In this document: positions 58,620 through 64,000 of the stretch, one piece after another | Position numbering within the stretch: position 1 is the stretch's first letter | Layout of the letters: each line of letters starts with the position of its first letter | Assembly: GCA_964399035.1 (NCBI GenBank) | Contig: CAYNPH010000009.1 | Location: 1 to 64,000, forward strand | Reading direction: 5' to 3' | DNA from: WAOL01 sp964399035 | Lineage (GTDB): Archaea; Thermoproteota; Thermoprotei_A; Sulfolobales; NBVN01 | Length of the DNA: 64,000 nt | Notes under the pieces: generated by a model | What the model was told of the DNA's origin: nothing | Database searches by the model: none | The model's input: only the letters and a program-made list of their open reading frames with translations | Program-made: the position numbers and the translations under genes

Positions 58620-59898
58620 CCGTGGTCACCTCCTTAGTGAGTTCCTCCACAGCAACTATTTTCTGCTTCCTCTCTCGGAGGTTCTTCAGCGTCACGTAAC
58701 CGCCCTCCACTTCCTTACGCCCGATTATTACCGCATAGTCATACCCTCTCTCAGACGCTACCCTCAGAGCAGAGGAGAGCTTAGGTCTTGGAAATACGTT
58801 AACGATAACCCCGGAGGATCTTAAGGTCGTGGCTACGCGATCTACGTAGTTGTATATGTCGCTCTCCAGGGACACTAGCATCACCTTAATTTTCCGCTCT
58901 GGCAGTGACCACCCGGACTCCTTAAGCGTTAAGTGAATCCTGTCTATACCTAACGCAAAGCCTGTCGCTGGGGTTGCGGGTCCTCCGTAAAGCGATACAA
59001 GCGTGTCGTACCTGCCACCACCTCCGACGCTTAGGCTAAGTGCCTTCTTGGGCACAATCTCAAATATTAAGCCAGTATAGTAGGCTAGCCCCCTAGCGAA
59101 ACCAAGGTCAGCGTAAACGTCTGGGATACCGAGTGCTTGAGTTACTTTGGCAACGTGCGCCAATAGTTCCACATGTTTCATCACTTCCTTCGGGAGATCC
59201 GCGCTTTCCGCACATGAGATGAGTTCCCGGGGGTCGCTACCCTTGCATTTTGACAGTTCATTAATCACTTCTGGCATTGCCTTAGGGTACTCGCTCAGTA
59301 ACGTGGTTGCCTTCTCCAACTCCTTCTTATCAATATAGTGTATGACCTCATCCTGTATGTCCTCCGGGATTCCCCACATTCCGAATAGATCTCTAAAGAG
59401 ACCCATGTGGCCGAGCTTAATACTGTAATCCACGAACCTTATCTCGCGTAGGTAGTCCCTTATCAGCAATAACAACTCTATGTCCGCCGTAACGCTCTCC
59501 TCGCCTAGATACTCTACTCCTGCTTGAATGAATTCCCTGTACCTGCCTCGCTGCGGTTCCTCGTACCTAAATGCTGACCCTATATAGAATATTTTCACGG
59601 GCTTAGGTAATGTTTGAAGCCTCCTAAGGTATATGCGGGCCATACTTGCCGTGAATTCGGGCCTAAGGCACACTGTCCGGTCCGCCTTGTCTTTGAACAC
59701 ATACATACTTCTCTTGATTTCAGGGCCGGACTTCGCCTCAAACAGGCTAAAGAGTTCGACCGTGGGCGCTATTACGGGCTCATACCCGTAGAGTTCCGCC
59801 ACCTCAGCAAACTTCCTCTCAAGCCAGAGTATCTCCACCGACTCCTCAGGTATTATGTCACGCATTCCCCGAACAGGATCGAGCCTTATTTTAGGCAC
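58612..59898 (-). CDS. hisS: histidyl-tRNA synthetase
   Basis: The 428-residue class II synthetase has the HisRS signatures: VRGMRDIIPEES, the class II motif 2 around FRYEEPQRGRYREFIQAGVE, the histidine-specific LARGLAYYTGLIFEI, and the class II motif 3 GGGGRYDTL...GFALGIDRI. The anticodon-binding domain ends the protein (PRPKLSSALRVASERGYDYAVIIGRKE). It lies between the tRNA-splicing-endonuclease-like gene (upstream) and dys. Confidence 0.95.
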   Translation of the reverse strand: MPKIRLDPVRGMRDIIPEESVEILWLERKFAEVAELYGYEPVIAPTVELFSLFEAKSGPEIKRSMYVFKDKADRTVCLRPEFTASMARIYLRRLQTLPKPVKIFYIGSAFRYEEPQRGRYREFIQAGVEYLGEESVTADIELLLLIRDYLREIRFVDYSIKLGHMGLFRDLFGMWGIPEDIQDEVIHYIDKKELEKATTLLSEYPKAMPEVINELSKCKGSDPRELISCAESADLPKEVMKHVELLAHVAKVTQALGIPDVYADLGFARGLAYYTGLIFEIVPKKALSLSVGGGGRYDTLVSLYGGPATPATGFALGIDRIHLTLKESGWSLPERKIKVMLVSLESDIYNYVDRVATTLRSSGVIVNVFPRPKLSSALRVASERGYDYAVIIGRKEVEGGYVTLKNLRERKQKIVAVEELTKEVTTVE

Positions 59899-60421
59899 TC
59901 TTAACCACCTCCCCGAGGTCGCTTACCTTAAGGACTCGCGTGGAGTAATAAGTTACGTCGCCATGCGCGTCGACCACCGCTATTACTGGCTCGTATCCTT
60001 TCATTATCGCGTTCCTAGTCCACTCAATAAGCGCACCCGCCCTGAGTGGCGAGTTCTCCTCAATTACGAAGACCATTGTTCTGTCGCTACCCTTGCCGTA
60101 GATAATGTCATTGACACCGAAACCTACCTTGGCCCTCCTCCCTCGCTCCCTAAGGTTCAGTAGTACCACGAAGCGTATCCAGTCGTACTTGCTCTTCGAG
60201 TACTTAGCGAATAGCTTAGCTAGGTCGAGCAAGCCCTCCTCATCCTCCAGTTGAGCAGCCTCAGTAAATATTAGGTAAGCTGCTTCAGCAACGTCAAGTA
60301 CCCACACATCCTTTAGAACGGATTTATGCCCTAGATCCAGCTTGTTTAGTAAGTCCTCACCCTCACTTACTAGCAACTTTCCTTCCTTACCTCCCCTCAC
60401 CTTCACTACCCGCTTAACCAT
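59891..60421 (-). CDS. tRNA-splicing endonuclease subunit-like protein (EndA beta, structural)
   Basis: The 176-residue protein shows the EndA C-terminal fold: FVVLLNLRERGRRAKVGFGVNDIIYGKGSDRTMVFVIEENSPLRAGALIEWTRNAIMKGYEPVIAVVDAHGDVTYYSTRVLKV. The catalytic His (usually in H-s...) and the conserved catalytic Tyr and Lys are not in their positions, so this is likely the non-catalytic beta subunit of a heterotetrameric crenarchaeal endonuclease. Such enzymes accept introns outside the canonical site, consistent with the tRNA-Lys insertion in this window. It overlaps hisS by 8 bp. Confidence 0.72.
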   Translation of the reverse strand: MVKRVVKVRGGKEGKLLVSEGEDLLNKLDLGHKSVLKDVWVLDVAEAAYLIFTEAAQLEDEEGLLDLAKLFAKYSKSKYDWIRFVVLLNLRERGRRAKVGFGVNDIIYGKGSDRTMVFVIEENSPLRAGALIEWTRNAIMKGYEPVIAVVDAHGDVTYYSTRVLKVSDLGEVVKSA

Positions 60422-60476
60422 CGACCTCGAACCCTACACATAAACTAATTTATTCTAAATCAACGTTTACTCCAAG

Positions 60477-61526
60477 GTGCTAGTTTTGACTGAGTTACAC
60501 CCTGTTGAATGGTTAGGTGATAGGGTAAGGTGGATAAATACTTTGAAGATACCGTGGGAAGAGGAATACATTGAAACAAGGGATTATGAGCGTGTCGCGG
60601 TAGCTATTGAGCGGATGGAGATCCGTGGCGCGCCAGCCATAGGCGTTGCTGCCGCCTTTGGTGTTGCGTTGGCAGCCCTTTACTCTGGGGCTAGGGACGT
60701 TGAAGAGCTTAAGAGGGACGTCCATAAGGCTTTGGAGAGGCTCAGTAGAACAAGACCTACCGCGGTAAATCTGTTCTGGGCCCTAAATCGCATGAGGAAG
60801 GTACTTGAGGGGGACTACAGCGACACAGAAGAGTTAAGGAAGGCCATAATTAGAGAGGCGGTGCGGATCTTCGAGGAAGACGTGGAGGTCAACAAGACCA
60901 TAGGGAGAGTAGGTAATGAGGTCATAGAGGACGGCGACACGATCCTAACACACTGTAACGCAGGAGCATTAGCTACCGCGGGTTACGGAACCGCGCTAGG
61001 CGTAATAAGGGCTGCTTGGGAATCAGGGAAGAAGATTAAGGTAATAGCTACGGAGACGCGTCCCGTGCTGCAGGGCGCCCGCCTAACTGTCTGGGAGTTA
61101 GTCAGGGAGGGAATACCGGTCACTCTAATAACGGATAACATGGTCGGGTACGTCATGAGTAAAGGGTTAGTCAGCAAGGTTATCGTCGGCGCGGATAGGG
61201 TTCTGAGGACAGGGCACGTGATCAATAAGATCGGGACCTACACCATAGCTGCGCTAGCTAACAGACACGGCGTCCCCTTCTACTCAGCAGCACCCATATC
61301 AACCGTAGACCTAGAGACCCCCGTCGAGAAAGTCGTGATAGAAGAGAGGAACCCAGACGAGGTAAGGAGGATCCTCGGCAAGCTCCTGATAACTGTTCCA
61401 GACGTCCCTGTCCTCAACCCCGCCTTCGACATAACACCACCGGAACTTGTTGAGGGAATAATAACAGAGAAAGGCATAGCCAGAAAACCCTTCGAGGAAA
61501 CCCTAGCTAAGCTGGTGAAAGGTTAG
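60477..61526 (+). CDS. mtnA: S-methyl-5-thioribose-1-phosphate isomerase
   Basis: The 349-residue protein carries RGAPAIGVAAAFGVALA, the catalytic Cys in LTHCNAGALATAGYG (C160) and the general-acid Asp in VGADRVLRTGHVINKIGTY (D240), the MtnA catalytic pair. In archaea this family also includes ribose-1,5-bisphosphate isomerase; here methionine salvage is likelier because the length and motif order are those of MtnA. GTG 60477 is the assigned start. Confidence 0.82.
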   Translation: MLVLTELHPVEWLGDRVRWINTLKIPWEEEYIETRDYERVAVAIERMEIRGAPAIGVAAAFGVALAALYSGARDVEELKRDVHKALERLSRTRPTAVNLFWALNRMRKVLEGDYSDTEELRKAIIREAVRIFEEDVEVNKTIGRVGNEVIEDGDTILTHCNAGALATAGYGTALGVIRAAWESGKKIKVIATETRPVLQGARLTVWELVREGIPVTLITDNMVGYVMSKGLVSKVIVGADRVLRTGHVINKIGTYTIAALANRHGVPFYSAAPISTVDLETPVEKVVIEERNPDEVRRILGKLLITVPDVPVLNPAFDITPPELVEGIITEKGIARKPFEETLAKLVKG

Positions 61527-61586
61527 TTTAGGCATAAACACCGCACTTATTACTACGAAACACGTTTTCTAGAACGTGATTAAGCA

Positions 61587-62183
61587 TTGAGCAATCCTAA
61601 ACCCAAAACACTCGAGAACCTTATCAAGGCATTCATAGGCGAAAGCCAAGCCAGGAATAGATACACGTTCTACGCAAGTAAAGCTAGGAAGGAAGGATAC
61701 GAGCAAATAGCCGAAATCTTCACATTAACGGCCGAGAACGAAAAGGAACACGCCGAGACCCTATACGAACTGGCGTTAGAGCTGTGCGAATCGCTGAGAT
61801 TAAACATAAGATCACTAATGGTCGAGGCCGCAGCACCGTTAGCGTTAGGCAATACAATAGATAACCTAAGAGCCGCTATAGAGGGTGAGAATTTCGAGCA
61901 CACGAAGATGTATCCTGAGTACGCTAGGGTAGCGGAGGAGGAAGGGTACCCGTTAATAGCTGCAAGGTTGCGGGCCATAGCTAAAGCCGAGGAACACCAC
62001 GAGGAACGCTTCAAGAAGTTACTGAAGGAATTAGAGGAAGGAACCGTATTCAGAAAGAAAGAGAAGGTATGGTGGGTCTGCAGGAAATGCGGTTACGTCC
62101 ATTACGGTAATGAACCACCGGAAAAGTGTCCATCATGTGGCCATGCACGCAACTACTTCCAGGTTAAATGCGAAGAGTATTAG
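61587..62183 (+). CDS. rbr: rubrerythrin
   Basis: The 198-residue protein is a di-iron ferritin-like domain followed by rubredoxin. E-x6-Y and E-x2-H metal-ligand patterns occur in FIGESQARNRYTFYASKA, AENEKEHAETLYE, GENFEHTKMYPEYA and AKAEEHHEERFK, and the C terminus carries CRKCGYVHYG...CPSCGH. It reduces hydrogen peroxide in anaerobes. The start is TTG 61587. Confidence 0.92.
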   Translation: MSNPKPKTLENLIKAFIGESQARNRYTFYASKARKEGYEQIAEIFTLTAENEKEHAETLYELALELCESLRLNIRSLMVEAAAPLALGNTIDNLRAAIEGENFEHTKMYPEYARVAEEEGYPLIAARLRAIAKAEEHHEERFKKLLKELEEGTVFRKKEKVWWVCRKCGYVHYGNEPPEKCPSCGHARNYFQVKCEEY

Positions 62184-62352
62184 ACTTCAACACATTTTAC
62201 CCTAGATTTTTTATCAAGACGTTTTATGCATTAAAGATAATCCTTACCTAGAAACCTAGGTTACCGCATAGTTGTTTATTGAAGAACAGTAGAGATTCTA
62301 CTAATCAGAATTGTTAGAATGTTCTCAACTTTATTTGTAATAATCTTTATTT
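62184..62352. other. AT-rich intergenic region with two small hairpins
   Basis: ACCTAG-AAAC-CTAGGT (62248-62263 approximately) and GTAGA-GAT-TCTAC (62290-62302 approximately) can form 5-6 bp hairpins. The first may help end the rubrerythrin message, though archaeal terminators are usually T-runs; the AT-rich rest probably holds the promoter of the next gene. No gene is seen here. Confidence 0.35.
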
Positions 62353-62916
62353 ATGGATACCTTAGTAGTGATTCCGTGGGGCGTCTCTATGAAGATACCT
62401 CAAGACATTAGAGAGACTCTCGAACCTGATGAGAGCGTGATTTGGAGCGATAAACCATTAAGGACACCTTTTATACTTAAGGGCATAGTATTCGCGATTA
62501 TTGGAATACCGTGGATAGCTTTACCATTAATAATCATTATCAAGGCATCACCGAAAATCTTACTTAATCCTGAGATACTATTATTCATGATCTTCTGGTA
62601 CGGCATATCAATATTGGTGTTCTTTGCATCACCTCTGTACTCACTACTCGTTTGGAAAAACGTGTATTACGTCCTAACAAATAGGAGGCTCATTGTTAGG
62701 AAAGGCTTAGTAGGGATAGATTATGACACTCTTAACCTCGACTTAATTCAACAAGTGAATCTAAACGTAGGTTTCTGGGATAAGAAATACGGGACTGGTA
62801 CATTAATAGTTCAGGCCACGGGAGTACGTCCCATAAGCCTTTACGCAGTGAGAGAACCTAGGAAGGTTTATGAAGTCATCAATAGAGCGGTAAGGGAGAT
62901 CAAGGAACATTCGTGA
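62353..62916 (+). CDS. bPH2-domain (DUF304/YdbS-like) membrane protein
   Basis: The 187-residue protein has two membrane helices (about 43-68 and 78-104), preceded by ETLEPDESVIWSDKPL, a typical bPH2 opening, and followed by the bPH2 domain VYYVLTNRRLIVRKGLVGIDYDTLNLDLIQQV, then IVQATGVRPISLYAVREPRKVYEVI. The family is widespread and of unknown function. ATG 62389 (MKIPQDIRE) is an alternative, more natural start. It ends 30 bp before the D box of the sRNA on the opposite strand. Confidence 0.78.
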   Translation: MDTLVVIPWGVSMKIPQDIRETLEPDESVIWSDKPLRTPFILKGIVFAIIGIPWIALPLIIIIKASPKILLNPEILLFMIFWYGISILVFFASPLYSLLVWKNVYYVLTNRRLIVRKGLVGIDYDTLNLDLIQQVNLNVGFWDKKYGTGTLIVQATGVRPISLYAVREPRKVYEVINRAVREIKEHS

Positions 62917-62946
62917 TGTTATTGATTTCCCGTTTGGAATTGACTG

Positions 62947-62999
62947 TCAGCTGAGACAGGTTTCTTCACCCCTTGGGGTCATTCCTCGTCTCTCATCAT
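62947..62999 (-). ncRNA. box C/D guide sRNA against 23S rRNA (predicted Gm2599 site)
   Basis: Minus strand: C box ATGATGA (62999-62993), 10-nt guide GAGACGAGGA, degenerate D' ATGA, a CCCC-AA-GGGG spacer hairpin, C' GGTGAAG (62970-62964), guide AAACCTGTCTCAG and D box CTGA (62950-62947). The D guide's AACCTGTCTCA is complementary to UGAGACAGGUU, which I recall in domain V of archaeal and eukaryotic large-subunit rRNA next to peptidyl-transferase residue A2602. D+5 gives the G of UGAG, about G2599 in E. coli numbering. It converges with the gene at 62353. Confidence 0.78.
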
Positions 63000-63042
63000 T
63001 CAGTGTGTTACTTATTAGCGGGTTAGATATCTGTTGTGTTGA

Positions 63043-63097
63043 GTGATGATACGACGGTCTCCTGACCTTCGGGGGTGATGTGTCTTCTCTTCACTGA
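63043..63097 (+). ncRNA. box C/D guide sRNA against 23S rRNA (predicted Cm2590 site)
   Basis: Plus strand: C box GTGATGA (63043-63049), guide TACGACGGTCTC, D' CTGA (63062-63065), spacer CCTTCGGGG with a small CC-TTCG-GG hairpin, C' GTGATGT (63075-63081), guide GTCTTCTCTTCA and D box CTGA (63094-63097). The D' guide's ACGACGGTCT is complementary to AGACCGUCGU in 23S rRNA, immediately 5' of the site of the neighbouring sRNA; D'+5 gives a C, about C2590 in E. coli numbering. The second guide's target was not recognised. It is divergent from the sRNA at 62947-62999 and just upstream of reverse gyrase. Confidence 0.82.
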
Positions 63098-63160
63098 GGT
63101 TTTCTTTCGAAGGAAATCCTTTATTAGAACGTTTTAAGCCCTCATAACTTGAGGTCGGGT

Positions 63161-64000
63161 ATGACGCTTAGGGGAGAAGTTAAGGAGGCTGACCTCCTAG
63201 TCTACGGTCGGGCTTGCCCCAACTGTGGAGGGTTCGTGAGTGATAGGCGTTTAGGGGAGGGCTTACCCTGCTCTTCATGCTTACCTGAACCCCCTGCTAA
63301 ACCCTCAGTTCGCGAGGTTTGCAGGAGGCTTAGGGAACTCGGCACGCTTAAAGCGTATAAGGCGTTATATGAGATTACCCGTACCTATGATGAGATTTGT
63401 GATTTCTTTAAGAAGTGCGTCGGTAATGACCCGTGGAGTATTCAGAGATTGTGGATCAAGCGAATAGCTAAGAAGGCTTCGTTCGCGATGATAGCGCCTA
63501 CGGGCGTCGGTAAGACAACGTTTGGTGCTGTCGTAGCACTCTACCTAGCTATGAGGGGACATAAATCATACTTCATAGTTCCCACGACAGCACTGGCTAT
63601 GCAACTTGAGAGAAAGCTTGAGGAGATGTCCTCGAGGGCAGGAATAGTCGTTAGGTTTGTCGCGATTCACTCAAAGCTCAAGAAGCGTGAAAGGGAAGCA
63701 CGAGAGAAGGCCTTAGAGGATCCGCAGGGATTCGACATACTCGTGACTACCTCAAACTACCTACTCCGTAACCCGGATAAAATACTCAAGCACGACTTCA
63801 AATTCATCTTCGTTGATGATGTCGACGCAATACTGAAGGGATCTAAGGCCATAAACTACGTGCTTCAATTACTAGGGTTCACCGAAAAAGACTTAGAGCG
63901 CGCATTACAGGCCATCAAGCTTAAGAGGGAACTCGTGTTCAGGGGAGAGAACGCTAAGCTCCTAGAGAAGCTCAATCAGATAGAGGAGGCGCTCGAGCGT
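63161..64000 (+). CDS. rgy: reverse gyrase, N-terminal part (continues past window)
   Basis: The 280 residues seen begin with a zinc finger (ACPNCGG at C19/C22 and CSSC at C37/C40), then the helicase-like core: IQRLWIKRIAKKASFAMIAPTGVGKTTFG (Walker A GVGKTT), VPTTALAMQLERKLEEM, and VDDVD, the DDVD motif typical of reverse gyrase. The topoisomerase IA half should follow outside. Reverse gyrase introduces positive supercoils and is the marker gene of hyperthermophiles. The ATG at 63161 follows GAGGTCGGGT. Confidence 0.95.
   Translation, partial: MTLRGEVKEADLLVYGRACPNCGGFVSDRRLGEGLPCSSCLPEPPAKPSVREVCRRLRELGTLKAYKALYEITRTYDEICDFFKKCVGNDPWSIQRLWIKRIAKKASFAMIAPTGVGKTTFGAVVALYLAMRGHKSYFIVPTTALAMQLERKLEEMSSRAGIVVRFVAIHSKLKKREREAREKALEDPQGFDILVTTSNYLLRNPDKILKHDFKFIFVDDVDAILKGSKAINYVLQLLGFTEKDLERALQAIKLKRELVFRGENAKLLEKLNQIEEALER

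Overview
The window comes from a hyperthermophilic archaeon of the Thermoproteota (Crenarchaeota). The reasons are the split RNA polymerase largest subunit (A' and A'') with an unsplit B subunit, eukaryote-like ribosomal proteins (eL30, eL33, eS25), DNA topoisomerase VI, a PolB1-type replicative polymerase, Mut7-C/AMMECR1/DUF120-type archaeal genes, a crenarchaeal-type non-catalytic proteasome beta subunit, and the start of a reverse gyrase, the hallmark of hyperthermophiles. No order is assigned; Desulfurococcales-like is a guess.

Layout. 1-2.9 kb is accessory: the end of a Thr-rich surface protein, two calcineurin-like phosphoesterases, a small protein coupled to a type IV pilin-like protein, and a short ORF that runs head-on into the 3' end of a tRNA-Ser(GGA) gene, as an integrase N-terminal fragment does beside an integrated SSV-type element. 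2.8-15.3 kb is the str/rpo cluster on the minus strand (rpoH, rpoB, rpoA1, rpoA2, eL30, nusA, uS12, then uS7, EF-1alpha, uS10, tRNA-Ser), interrupted by an oppositely oriented DUF151 gene, followed by a tRNA-Lys(UUU) with an extra segment in its variable loop. 15.5-25.2 kb holds leuS, an MfnA-like decarboxylase, an AbrB-type regulator, a Nog1-like GTPase, a proteasome beta subunit, endonuclease V and riboflavin kinase. 25.2-27.0 kb looks like the crenarchaeal DNA-import (Ced) locus: a small pilin-like CedA1, the polytopic CedA and a 53-residue CedA2-like protein. 27-44 kb mixes RNA modification, lipid, replication and repair genes (polB1, family 4 UDG, ATP-dependent ligase, thyX-dcd). 44-54 kb has an Lhr-like helicase, a methyltransferase, an NFACT (Rqc2/Tae2-like) protein and four consecutive CBS-domain genes. 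54-64 kb has deoC, topoisomerase VI, deoxyhypusine synthase, hisS, a tRNA-splicing endonuclease-like subunit, mtnA, rubrerythrin, a bPH2 membrane protein and reverse gyrase.

The most rewarding signal is outside the proteins. At least five, probably seven, intergenic segments read as box C/D guide RNA genes: C box, guide of about 10-14 nt, D', C', second guide, D box, within about 48-59 nt. For three of them the guides match rRNA stretches I recall. One dual guide (34395-34449) fits two neighbouring parts of 16S helix 27. Two back-to-back genes upstream of reverse gyrase (62947-62999 and 63043-63097) fit abutting stretches of the 23S peptidyl-transferase strand.

Genes that plausibly work together: thyX with dcd (dTMP supply); top6A with top6B; the Ced trio (DNA import) with the repair and replication genes nearby; the EndA-like subunit with the intron-bearing tRNA-Lys; the sRNAs with the rRNA they would methylate. 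All identifications are from reading translations and motifs; no database search was run.
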